Shown: in pieces, positions 24,352 through 32,062 of the stretch
Layout: the number at the start of each line of letters is the position of its first letter
Numbering within the stretch: the stretch's first letter is position 1
Assembly: GCA_965533275.1 (NCBI GenBank)
Contig: CBESWG010000009.1
Coordinates: 1-64,000 of the forward strand
Direction of reading: 5' to 3'
DNA from: JAUXEH01 sp965533275
Lineage (GTDB): Bacteria; Acidobacteriota; Aminicenantia; Aminicenantales; Aminicenantaceae
Length of the DNA stretch: 64,000 nucleotides
The notes under the pieces: model-generated
Seen by the model: only the letters and a program-made list of their open reading frames with translations
The model's database searches: none
What the model was told of the DNA's origin: nothing
Made by a program: the position numbers and the translations under genes

Positions 24352-25578
24352 TCAATCGAGGAGTTTTTCCGGCGCTTCAAGGAAAGAAACCAGGTCGTTG
24401 CTGAAGCGGGCCGCCTCGGCCCCATCGATGACCCTATGATCGAAGGAGAGACAGAGGGGCAGAGTTTTGACGATCCGAACCTCCCCCTTCCTCACACGCA
24501 CGCGGTCCGCGATCTTCATGGTTGCCAGGATGGCCACCTCCGGGAAGTTGATGATGGGGGTCGCGTACTCTCCGCCCAGCATACCCACGTTGGTGATAGA
24601 AAACGTTCCCCCCTTGAGGTCCGCAAGGTCCAGGGTCCGGTCCTTTGCCGCCTCTGCCAGGGTTCCGATCTCTTTGGACAGGTCGAATAGTGTCTTCTGG
24701 TCGGCGAACTTGATAACGGGCACGATCAAGCCGTCCGGGATGTCCACGGCGATGCCGATGTTATAGTACTGCTTGACGAGGATCTCCTGTTCCTCGTCAT
24801 CCAGCACAGAGTTGAGTATGGGATGCAGCTTCAGGGCCTCAATGACCGCTCTGACCACGAAGGGCAGGTAGGTGAGCTTGATGCCCTTTTCCGAAGCCTC
24901 CGGCTTCATCTTCTCCCGTAGCCGTGCCAGCTCTGTAACATCGGCTTCATCGAAGTGCGTCACGTGAGCGGCCGTGGACACGGATTCGGACATCTTGCGG
25001 GCCGTGGCGCGCCGCACACCCCTCAGGGGTATGCGGTCCAGAGTACCGTAGAAATCGTACTTGGCCTTGACCTTGAGAGCCGGTTTCTTGGGCGCCGCCG
25101 GGGCAGAGATAGATTGAACATCTTCTTCCGTGATCCGCCCGCCGGGTCCGCTTCCGTTCACGGTATTCAGGTCCACGCCCATCTGCAAGGCGAGGCGCCG
25201 GACCTTGGGTGTTGCCAGGATCTCGCGGATCTCGGTCCTGATATCCTTGATTTCGCCCACGACAGAAGGGGCCGCCTCCTCTCGGATCGTTTCCTGGACG
25301 GCTCCTTCTGCTGGAGAAGGCGCCTGGCCGAGCTTTTCCCCCTTCTTCCCTATGGTGACCAGGGCCTGACCGACCTGGACCAGGTCTTTCTCCTTGAAAT
25401 GGAGTTTCAAGACCGAGCCCGAGTAGGGCGAGGGGACCTCCACGACGGCTTTGTCGGTCTCCACCTCGGCCAAGGTCTGATCCTCCTTCACCTCATCGCC
25501 CTCCTGGACCAGCCAGCGGACGATCTCTCCTTCGGTGATGCCTTCGCCGATATCCGGGAACTTGAATTCTTGAGCCAT
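24352..25578 (-). CDS. Dihydrolipoamide acyltransferase (E2) of a 2-oxoacid dehydrogenase complex
   Basis: A 408-residue E2 with one lipoyl domain (about 1-80; modified lysine in AEVETDKAVVEVPSP near residue 43), a linker, a peripheral-subunit-binding domain (about 118-155: LATPKVRRLALQMGVDLNTV, then GPGGRITEEDV) and a catalytic domain (about 180-408) with the active-site histidine in LSFDHRVIDGAEAARF. The start at 25578 is chosen over 25587 because a GGAG site precedes it. Last gene of the E1alpha-E1beta-E2 set. No dihydrolipoamide dehydrogenase (E3) gene follows; the next gene is on the opposite strand. It could belong to pyruvate or branched-chain dehydrogenase. Confidence 0.92.
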   Translation of the reverse strand: MAQEFKFPDIGEGITEGEIVRWLVQEGDEVKEDQTLAEVETDKAVVEVPSPYSGSVLKLHFKEKDLVQVGQALVTIGKKGEKLGQAPSPAEGAVQETIREEAAPSVVGEIKDIRTEIREILATPKVRRLALQMGVDLNTVNGSGPGGRITEEDVQSISAPAAPKKPALKVKAKYDFYGTLDRIPLRGVRRATARKMSESVSTAAHVTHFDEADVTELARLREKMKPEASEKGIKLTYLPFVVRAVIEALKLHPILNSVLDDEEQEILVKQYYNIGIAVDIPDGLIVPVIKFADQKTLFDLSKEIGTLAEAAKDRTLDLADLKGGTFSITNVGMLGGEYATPIINFPEVAILATMKIADRVRVRKGEVRIVKTLPLCLSFDHRVIDGAEAARFSNDLVSFLEAPEKLLD

Positions 25579-25580
25579 GT

Positions 25581-26555
25581 TTACCACTCCATGAGTTTGG
25601 CTATAGCAGACGCCACCCGCTGAGGGGTGGGGTAATAGTGATCCTCGTTCTTGGCTAGGGGGACCGTGATGTCCTGTCCTGTCACGCGCAGCACGGGGGC
25701 TTCAAGATGCAGAAGAGCCTTTTCCATGATCCTGGCGGAGATTTCCGCACCCAGGCCGCAGTTTCGGGGCGCCTCATGGACCACCAGGGCCCGGCCGGTG
25801 CGCGTCACGGATTCGAGGACCCCCTCCTCATCGAAGGGGCTGAGCGTGCGCAGGTCGAGGACCTCGGGGAAGGTCCCGGTCTTTTCCCCCTCATCGGCCG
25901 CCGCCTGCGCCGCCGGAACCATGGCCCCCCAAGCGATGATCGTGAGGTCTTCGCCCTCCCTTACCACACGGGCTTTTCCCAGGGGGATCTCCTCCGGCGC
26001 CTCCGGGACGTCCTGTTTTCCCGCCCGGTACAGGCGCTTGGGCTCCAGGAAGATGACGGGGTCATCCGACCGGATGGCCGATGTGAGCAGGCCCTTGGCA
26101 TCCCGGGGCGTGGAGGGCGCGACCACGACGAGGCCCGGGATGTGACAGAAAAGCGCCTCGGTGCTCTCGGAGTGGTGCTCCAGGGCCCGGACCCCGGCGC
26201 CGTAGGGCATCCGGATGACCAGGGGGACCGTAAAACGACCCCGGGAACGGTTGCGCAGTCGGGCGACGTGGTCGATGATCTGGTGGTATGCCTCATACAC
26301 GAATCCCATGAACTGAATCTCCACCACCGGACGCAGGCCGTAGGCGGCCATCCCGATGGCGGCCCCGACGATTCCGGCTTCCGCTAGGGGTGTGTCGATG
26401 ACGCGCTCCGGTCCGAACTCCTGCAGGAGGCCGTCGGTGACGCGAAACACGCCCCCGTCCACACCGACGTCTTCGCCCAGGACGAGGACGTCCGGATCGC
26501 GTCCCATCTCCTGAAACAGGGCCTGGTTGAGGGCCTGAACCATGTTGACCATCAC
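25581..26555 (-). CDS. 2-oxoacid dehydrogenase E1 beta subunit
   Basis: A 324-residue transketolase-like beta subunit with the conserved NQALFQEMGRDPDVLVLGED start, GVFRVTDGLLQEFGPERVID, PLAEAGIVGAAIGMA and MPYGAGVRALEHHSES (substrate-side histidines). It partners the alpha subunit to form the thiamine-diphosphate E1 that decarboxylates the 2-oxoacid and loads the lipoyl group of E2. Its start overlaps the E1 alpha stop by 4 bases. Whether the substrate is pyruvate or a branched-chain 2-oxoacid is undecided. Confidence 0.94.
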   Translation of the reverse strand: MMVNMVQALNQALFQEMGRDPDVLVLGEDVGVDGGVFRVTDGLLQEFGPERVIDTPLAEAGIVGAAIGMAAYGLRPVVEIQFMGFVYEAYHQIIDHVARLRNRSRGRFTVPLVIRMPYGAGVRALEHHSESTEALFCHIPGLVVVAPSTPRDAKGLLTSAIRSDDPVIFLEPKRLYRAGKQDVPEAPEEIPLGKARVVREGEDLTIIAWGAMVPAAQAAADEGEKTGTFPEVLDLRTLSPFDEEGVLESVTRTGRALVVHEAPRNCGLGAEISARIMEKALLHLEAPVLRVTGQDITVPLAKNEDHYYPTPQRVASAIAKLMEW

Positions 26556-27601
26556 CGGCCCTTCTCCTGTTGGGATTCCCGCAGCTCCGCCAGCTGCTCG
26601 CTGAGATGGGGCGGCATGGAGGCGTAGGTGTGGATGAACATCTCCTCCAGGGAGGGAGGCTCCATGGCTTCCGCGGCTTTGACGGCCTGGTTGATGCTGG
26701 CTTCTGCCTCCGCCTGCACCTTCCGTTCGAATTCCTCATCCCAGTGACCGGCCCCGGCGAGGAAAGCCTGGAACCGCTTGAGGGGATCACGGCCTTCCCA
26801 TTCCCGTGCTTCATCCTCCGGCCGGTACTTGCCGGCGTCGTCCGATGTCGTATGGTTGCTCAGACGATAGGTGACAGCTTCGATCAGAGTGGGGCCCTCT
26901 CCTGCGCGCGCTTTCTTCAGGGCGTCACGGACTGTCGTGTACACGGCCAGGATATCATTCCCGTCCACCTGGATGCCTTCGAATCCGTACGCATCGGCCT
27001 TCTGGGCGAGTGTCGCCGAGGCGGTCTGCTTTTCCCGGGGGAGCGAGATGGCATACTGGTTGTTGTAGCACACGAACACGTTCGGGGTATTGAACACCCC
27101 TGCGAAATTGAGGCCCTCGTGGAAGTCCCCCTGGGAAGTGGCCCCGTCGCCGAGTGTACATACCACGGCATTGCCTCGGCCTCTGCGTTGAGCTGCCATG
27201 GCAGCTCCCACTGCTAGAGGGATCTGAGAGGCGACAGGTACCGAGAGGGGGAAGATGTTTAGGCCCTCCGGGATTTCCGAACCCTTTTCGTTCCCCATCC
27301 AATACACGAAATAGGATTCCAGCGGATACCCCAGCGTGATGTAGGAACCCAGGTCACGGAAGTAGGGGAAAAACCAGTCGTCCTTTTCAAGCGGCAGCGC
27401 GGTGCCCACTTGGCAGGCTTCGTGCCCGAGGCTGGGGGCAAAGGTGCCCATCCGGCCTTGGCGCTGCAGCTTGAAAGCCTTGTCATCTGCCAGTCTGGTG
27501 GAGAGCATCAGCGAATACATGCTCCGCAGGACATCCGCACTCAGGTCCGGAAGGGGAGTGGAACCGGGGCGCCCCTCCGGATCGATCAACTGAATCATCA
27601 T
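26552..27601 (-). CDS. 2-oxoacid dehydrogenase E1 alpha subunit
   Basis: A 349-residue alpha subunit. The thiamine-diphosphate binding motif is CTLGDGATSQGDFHEGLNFA followed by the closing NN in VCYNNQYAIS. The region GTFAPSLGHEACQVGTAL and the lid YRLSNHTTSDDAGKYR are typical of the pyruvate-dehydrogenase E1 alpha found in Gram-positive-like complexes, but branched-chain E1 alpha is similar. The ATG at 27601 overlaps the stop of the upstream thioredoxin-like gene (ATGATG), a second ATG follows at 27598, so translation is coupled to that gene. Confidence 0.93.
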   Translation of the reverse strand: MMIQLIDPEGRPGSTPLPDLSADVLRSMYSLMLSTRLADDKAFKLQRQGRMGTFAPSLGHEACQVGTALPLEKDDWFFPYFRDLGSYITLGYPLESYFVYWMGNEKGSEIPEGLNIFPLSVPVASQIPLAVGAAMAAQRRGRGNAVVCTLGDGATSQGDFHEGLNFAGVFNTPNVFVCYNNQYAISLPREKQTASATLAQKADAYGFEGIQVDGNDILAVYTTVRDALKKARAGEGPTLIEAVTYRLSNHTTSDDAGKYRPEDEAREWEGRDPLKRFQAFLAGAGHWDEEFERKVQAEAEASINQAVKAAEAMEPPSLEEMFIHTYASMPPHLSEQLAELRESQQEKGR

Positions 27602-27876
27602 TTTTTCGCCCAGTCCACCAGTTCTTCGTACTCCACCTCGCCGCAGAAGAGGTCCTGCGTCTCGGTGTTGAGAAAAGTGGGTACCCGCAGCTGTCCGCCG
27701 CATTTGGAGGTTATGAGGTCCCGGTAGGACCGCATTTTGTCCGCATTCTGCTCGTTGTGCCACACCTCCAGTTTCTCGATCTCCACGCCTTTCTCTTCGA
27801 TCATCTTGTCGACCAGGGGCATCATCTTCCGGCAGTGGGGGCACTCCTGGCCATGAAACATCACAAGTTTACTCAT
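27598..27876 (-). CDS. Thioredoxin/glutaredoxin-like protein (CPHC)
   Basis: A 92-residue thioredoxin-fold protein with redox motif FHGQECPHCRKMM (CPHC, residues about 10-13) and the cis-proline segment LRVPTFLNTET. The start at 27876 has AAAGGAG upstream and overlaps by 8 bases the 3' end of the FTR-like gene. It also overlaps the start of E1 alpha. The tight order FTR-like, thioredoxin-like, E1 suggests it exchanges disulfides with the FTR-like protein, possibly linked to the lipoyl chemistry of the E1/E2 genes. Confidence 0.88.
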   Translation of the reverse strand: MSKLVMFHGQECPHCRKMMPLVDKMIEEKGVEIEKLEVWHNEQNADKMRSYRDLITSKCGGQLRVPTFLNTETQDLFCGEVEYEELVDWAKK

Positions 27877-28303
27877 CGTCGCTCCTTTTAACAAATAAGC
27901 CGCACCAGCATTCACCCTCCTCCTTCTCCATGTATGTGTCGTGGATCAGGAAATTGCAGGGGCAGATCATGGTGAGATCCTTCTCTAAATCCTTTTCGAT
28001 CATCCGGCAGGGACAGTATTTGAGGCCGTGATTGTTCTCGTTGTTGAACATGCCCTCGAGCAGCAGGTCGACGCGTTCCCTGTCCGGATTGACACGAAAC
28101 TCGCTGCCGACGGCAAAGGCCTGGATGGCCTGGGCATAGGCTGCTTTATCCACCGAAGTCTCGGTCACGCTCATGACGCCGCGGGCCTCATCGGAGGACA
28201 CCTCCACATAGGCGTTCTGTTGCATGCAGGTTGGACAGAGCTCGGGTGCCATGACACCAAAATGGATGTCGTTACAGACATGACATCGCCAGTATTTTTT
28301 CAT
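27869..28303 (-). CDS. Ferredoxin:thioredoxin reductase catalytic-chain-like protein with rubredoxin-like N-terminal domain
   Basis: A 144-residue two-domain protein. Residues about 5-28 form a rubredoxin-like zinc or iron ribbon (YWRCHVCNDIHFG...LCPTC; two CxxC knuckles). Residues about 60-144 match the FTR catalytic chain: YCPCRMIEK, MICPCNFLIHD and GECWCGLFV give the CPC, CPC and CxC cysteine set that holds the [4Fe-4S] cluster and active-site disulfide. The start at 28303 is chosen for GAGG 5 bases upstream; a longer frame to 28561 is not supported. It is coupled to the thioredoxin-like gene, its likely partner. No variable chain is needed for this bacterial FTR-like type. Confidence 0.88.
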   Translation of the reverse strand: MKKYWRCHVCNDIHFGVMAPELCPTCMQQNAYVEVSSDEARGVMSVTETSVDKAAYAQAIQAFAVGSEFRVNPDRERVDLLLEGMFNNENNHGLKYCPCRMIEKDLEKDLTMICPCNFLIHDTYMEKEEGECWCGLFVKRSDDE

Positions 28304-28344
28304 GTTTTCCTCTATATTCGGAGCTCTTGCTTCGAGAACTCCTG

Positions 28345-29061
28345 CTACAGCGTGTTCAAATAGGCCAGCAGGTCGGCCATCTCTTTGTCCGAAAGATCGG
28401 TGAAGGCCGGCATGGACTGGAAGGGTTTGAGTATCTGGCTCTTCACGTTCTCCAGGGTGGCCGGTCTTTCGCTGGTGGGCAGGCGCTCCTTTTTCATCAG
28501 GCCTGCCAGGCCAGGCCCGAATTTTGCCTCCTCCTGGTCCGGGAAATGACAGGCGGAACATTTGGCGGCGAAAATTGCTGAGCCGTTATCCGCGTTACCT
28601 GCTGGGATCACAACCGCCGTGTCAGCGATCTCCGTTCCCTTAAGGGGTGCGGCCAGCGCTCGGGCCGTGTAGAAGCCGCCCGAGATTAGGAATACCACAA
28701 AACCCAGGCTGAAGACGATCATACCGAGCGTGGGGGCGTACCTGAGCAGGTTCGGGAAGCGTTTGACGATCGCGACCTTGAGAAAAAGGATGATGACCAG
28801 CCCCAGGGCGAGCAGGGCGTGCAGGACAGCACGGAGCGACAGGGTGTCTCCGCTGATTACCCAGAACCGGAATCCCATCACTGCGTTAATAAGCATCAGC
28901 AGGAAAAAGACACGGCCGGCTCCGTGATGGATCTTGCGCAGTTTCGGGGCCGGCATCTTCTTCTCCTGCTTTCCCATAACGGTCAGCATGCTCAGGACCG
29001 CGGCAAAACCCACGATCAGAAACAACCAGCCCAGAACAGTTTTGATCAAATAGTATGACAT
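28345..29061 (-). CDS. Membrane-anchored monoheme cytochrome c
   Basis: A 238-residue protein with four hydrophobic segments (about 5-30, 48-70, 77-100, 107-130), histidines in the loop KIHHGAGR, and a C-terminal cytochrome c domain with heme motif CSACH at about residue 168 and a likely distal methionine in MPAFTDLSDKEM. The N-terminal half resembles small membrane heme-b or DUF420-like proteins; histidines might bind heme b. The cytochrome domain is expected in the periplasm. It precedes the FTR-like gene by 41 bases on the same strand. Confidence 0.8.
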   Translation of the reverse strand: MSYYLIKTVLGWLFLIVGFAAVLSMLTVMGKQEKKMPAPKLRKIHHGAGRVFFLLMLINAVMGFRFWVISGDTLSLRAVLHALLALGLVIILFLKVAIVKRFPNLLRYAPTLGMIVFSLGFVVFLISGGFYTARALAAPLKGTEIADTAVVIPAGNADNGSAIFAAKCSACHFPDQEEAKFGPGLAGLMKKERLPTSERPATLENVKSQILKPFQSMPAFTDLSDKEMADLLAYLNTL

Positions 29062-29126
29062 GGACGACTCCTCCTCGTTCCCTTGAGATCTTGTACTGTG
29101 CGGACGATCAGATTGCTGCCGCCGGC

Positions 29127-29351
29127 CTACTTCTCTGCACCAGCCGCGCAGTAGAAGAGCTTGTCGAGCTCGTACTGTGAGGCAAGGGGGCAGGCACCGC
29201 AGATGCAGCCGTTCCTGTCGAAGTCACAGGAACTGGCTCCTTTAGCACAATAGAGCCCCTCCATGTTGTCCTGCATGCACTGGTTGTAGGACGGGCAGCC
29301 GCCACAAATGCACTGCTGCATGATTTCAGGTGTGTCAGGCACTTTCGCCAT
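29127..29351 (-). CDS. DUF2769-like cysteine-rich protein
   Basis: A 74-residue protein with ten cysteines, in two similar units: QCICGGCPSYNQC and GCICGACPLASQ, with further Cys between them (YCAKGASSC) and at FYCAAG. This matches DUF2769, a small metal- or cluster-binding family of unknown function found mainly in anaerobes. A strong GGAG ribosome site precedes the ATG at 29351. It sits between the rubredoxin-fused TPP enzyme (78 bases) and the cytochrome gene, so it may belong to the same electron-transfer run. Confidence 0.82.
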   Translation of the reverse strand: MAKVPDTPEIMQQCICGGCPSYNQCMQDNMEGLYCAKGASSCDFDRNGCICGACPLASQYELDKLFYCAAGAEK

Positions 29352-29429
29352 GGTTTTCTCCTTCGTTGATGAGGGATTTGATCCCTCTCTTCTTTGTTAC
29401 TTTAGCATTGCCGATAAGAATAGTAAACA

Positions 29430-31199
29430 TTACAGGCGGTGGATAGCTTCGATATATTTATCCGGATCGACGAGCACATCGATGATGCATGGGGACGAAG
29501 AGGCCATGGCCTTGCGAAAGGCCTCGTCCAGGTCTTCGGGCTCTTCCACGCGAAAGCCCGAGCCCCCTGCCGTATCGGCGATCTGGGCGAAATCAGGATT
29601 CGGGAAGTTGACCCGATACACGGGGTAGCCGTATTCCACCATTTCCTTCTGAATATTCTTCAATTTCCCGTCGTTGAAGACCACGACCGTTATGGGAAGA
29701 CGGTTGTGGACGGCCGTAGTGAACTCCATCCCGGCCATTCCGAATCCGCCGTCTCCGGTCAGTGCGATCACGGGCCGATCGGGCCGGGCCAGGCTGCATG
29801 CCACCGCGGCCGGCACTCCGAATCCCATCCCGGCCATGTTGGCACACAAGAGCGTGGTCTGCCCCTCACATACGAACCGTTTGTAGAACCAGTATGTGTG
29901 GTCGCCGACATCCGAGCAGATGATGGCGTTCGCTGGAGCGTGTTTTTTCAGCGCCTGGATCACTGTGCCCGGATGGATGGGCTTGTGCAGGTTCTGACGG
30001 TCTTCCTTTAGCAGGGCCAGGTATTTACTGTGCGCCTCCTCGATCAGGGAGTTGAACCCGGGATCCATCTCTCTCTTAGGCAGGATTCCCCGCAGCATCC
30101 GGACCACATTCTGGACATCACCGACGATGCCGGCTTTGACCGGAAAGGTCTTCCCCACGCGTGGTGCATCGATGTCCACCTGGATCACATCGACATCCGG
30201 GACCAGGTTGCGCTGGCGGAATCCGCTGCCCAGGATGACAATGAGGTCGGCCTGCTGGACGATGCGTGGTGCGAATCGGTTGCCGATAGAACCGAGCACG
30301 CCTAGAACCATTGTATCCGATTCCGGGACCGTGCCTTTGGCCCGGGAGGTGGTTGCGATGGGGGCCCCGATGTGATAGGCCAGATCCAGCAGATCCGGGC
30401 CGCAGTGCCGCGCCCCCCACCCGGCAAACAGTACGGGGCGCCGGCTCTTCTGGATCAGGGCTGCCGCCTTTTGCACGGATTCTCCGGGGAGGGGATCGGG
30501 ATGAAACAGGTGGTCTTCCGGGTGCCAGATGGGCTCGTCCAGCGGTTGGGCCAGGACATCGGTGGGCAGGCTGAGAGCGGCTGGCCCGGGCGTGGCATAC
30601 GCCTTCTTGATAGCCAGGTTTAGGACCTTCAAGGCCTGGGCGGGATTTGTGATCATTTGCGCGTAGACGCAAAAGGTCTTGAATATGTCTGTCTCCGCGA
30701 TCTCCTGCAGCGATTCGCTTCCCAGGAAAACCTCCGGCACCTGGCCCAGCAGGGCGAGAACCGGGGCGCGATCGGTGGCTGCGTCCACGATCCCGGTGAT
30801 CAAGTTGGTGGCGCCCGGTCCTGCTATGGACATGCAGACACCGATCTCTCCGGTCAGCTTGGCGTGGGCGGAGGCCATGTAGGCTGCTGCCTGTTCATGC
30901 CGCGTGAGGATGAGCTCAATGTCCGGATGACGGCGGATCGCATCCGTAAGGGGCAGGTTGGAATGGCCCGGGATGCCGAAGACCCGCTTCACACCGTAAG
31001 CCGCCAACTGCTCTACTAGCTTATCCGCAACCGTGAATTGTGATTTCGAGCCCGTGGCCTCACCTTCTATGATCTGGAAGGCGGAACGGGGGGCGCCGCA
31101 GCGGGGACAGGTCCAGCTTTCAGGGAGATCTTCGAAAGCGGTGCTTTCCTGAGCTTCTTCGTAGATGTACCCACATACTGAACATTTCCACTTCTTCAT
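29430..31199 (-). CDS. Rubredoxin-fused thiamine-diphosphate enzyme (pyruvate-oxidase-like)
   Basis: A 589-residue fusion. Residues 1-45 are a rubredoxin (WKCSVCGYIYEE...WTCPRCGAPRSAF) with both CxxC pairs. Residues about 55-589 match a pyruvate-oxidase/acetolactate-synthase-like TPP enzyme: the catalytic glutamate in LTRHEQAAAYMAS, the central FAD/regulatory domain (about 240-380), and the cofactor motif TGDGGFGMAGMEF followed by FNDGKLKNI. The last segment resembles pyruvate oxidases more than acetolactate synthases. The rubredoxin part could take electrons from the flavin, giving a direct outlet. I know of no characterised example of this fusion. Start GTG/ATG choice is clear (MKKWKC). Cytoplasmic; product acetate or acetyl-phosphate is inferred. 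Confidence 0.86.
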   Translation of the reverse strand: MKKWKCSVCGYIYEEAQESTAFEDLPESWTCPRCGAPRSAFQIIEGEATGSKSQFTVADKLVEQLAAYGVKRVFGIPGHSNLPLTDAIRRHPDIELILTRHEQAAAYMASAHAKLTGEIGVCMSIAGPGATNLITGIVDAATDRAPVLALLGQVPEVFLGSESLQEIAETDIFKTFCVYAQMITNPAQALKVLNLAIKKAYATPGPAALSLPTDVLAQPLDEPIWHPEDHLFHPDPLPGESVQKAAALIQKSRRPVLFAGWGARHCGPDLLDLAYHIGAPIATTSRAKGTVPESDTMVLGVLGSIGNRFAPRIVQQADLIVILGSGFRQRNLVPDVDVIQVDIDAPRVGKTFPVKAGIVGDVQNVVRMLRGILPKREMDPGFNSLIEEAHSKYLALLKEDRQNLHKPIHPGTVIQALKKHAPANAIICSDVGDHTYWFYKRFVCEGQTTLLCANMAGMGFGVPAAVACSLARPDRPVIALTGDGGFGMAGMEFTTAVHNRLPITVVVFNDGKLKNIQKEMVEYGYPVYRVNFPNPDFAQIADTAGGSGFRVEEPEDLDEAFRKAMASSSPCIIDVLVDPDKYIEAIHRL

Positions 31200-31245
31200 A
31201 TTCCCTCCTCACTGATCCCGGTTGGTGTGTTCCCCGGTGGCTTAA

Positions 31246-31950
31246 TCATGCAAATATCCAATGGAGAATCTGTATCAAGGCGTAAAAAGAGGCAAGTCCA
31301 AGGACAAAAAACAGGGGCTGACCCTGTTCCTTGTCGGGCAGGAACTCGCGCACAAATACATACAGCATGACTCCTGCTATGCCGCTGATGACGATGTGGT
31401 GAACGATGGGCGAGAACGGTATCAGGCTCGTGAAAAGCACTCCCAGTGGGGCTCCCAGAGAGATGGCGGCCTTTTCAAGCCGGCCGGGGGAGAATTGACC
31501 GTGCACTTCGGACAGCGAGGCCCCGATCAGCCCGGCGTGCAAAGCGACCGGGATGATGAATAGGAATCCCTGGTAGATCTCACTCCGGATCAGGTCCGGC
31601 AGTACGGCACCGATCAAAAAGTAATAAATAAAAAATGTGATGGTGTGGAAGGCCTTGAGTTTCAGTTGTACGGGCGCTTTTTTATCATGCTGGTAAAAGT
31701 ACTTTTCCACGAGATGGACGATAGAAAATGCGAGCAGCAGGAACAGGAATACGGATTCCTTTAGCCGATCCGCGGCATAATAGGTTTGGGGCAGCAGATC
31801 AAGGAATAGGTATCCTATGGAGATCCCGGCCGCGAAAGAGATGAGGCGAAAACGCCGGGCTCCCGAAGGGATCTTGATGCTTTCCCCCAGAAAATGGATG
31901 ACGGCCACAGCCAGTCCCAGTCCTAGCGCGAGCAGGTTCGATTGATCCAT
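31246..31950 (-). CDS. ZIP-like multi-pass membrane protein
   Basis: A 234-residue membrane protein with about eight hydrophobic segments. Features reminiscent of ZIP-family metal transporters are the FLGESIKIPSGARRFRLISFAAGISI N-terminal region, a histidine-rich loop VEKYFYQHDKK, the VALHAGLIGASLSEVHG segment (HN-type site replaced), and GVMLYVFVREFLPD near the end, where ZIPs read ..ML..E.LP. The canonical metal-binding HNxxEG is not intact, so metal transport is tentative. Confidence 0.65.
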   Translation of the reverse strand: MDQSNLLALGLGLAVAVIHFLGESIKIPSGARRFRLISFAAGISIGYLFLDLLPQTYYAADRLKESVFLFLLLAFSIVHLVEKYFYQHDKKAPVQLKLKAFHTITFFIYYFLIGAVLPDLIRSEIYQGFLFIIPVALHAGLIGASLSEVHGQFSPGRLEKAAISLGAPLGVLFTSLIPFSPIVHHIVISGIAGVMLYVFVREFLPDKEQGQPLFFVLGLASFYALIQILHWIFA

Positions 31951-32062
31951 TTCCGAATGCTATGATTACAGAATCAGGTAAGCGTGTAAAGTAAGGCAAA
32001 TTTGTTCATAGATAGGATTGGCCCCGGATGATTGTATCGGCAATTCTTATGAATGATCCCCT

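Noticed and set aside
29430..31199. Biosynthetic acetolactate synthase (ilvB)
   Set aside because: The rubredoxin fusion, the absence of a small regulatory subunit gene (ilvN) and the pyruvate-oxidase-like C-terminus make this less likely.
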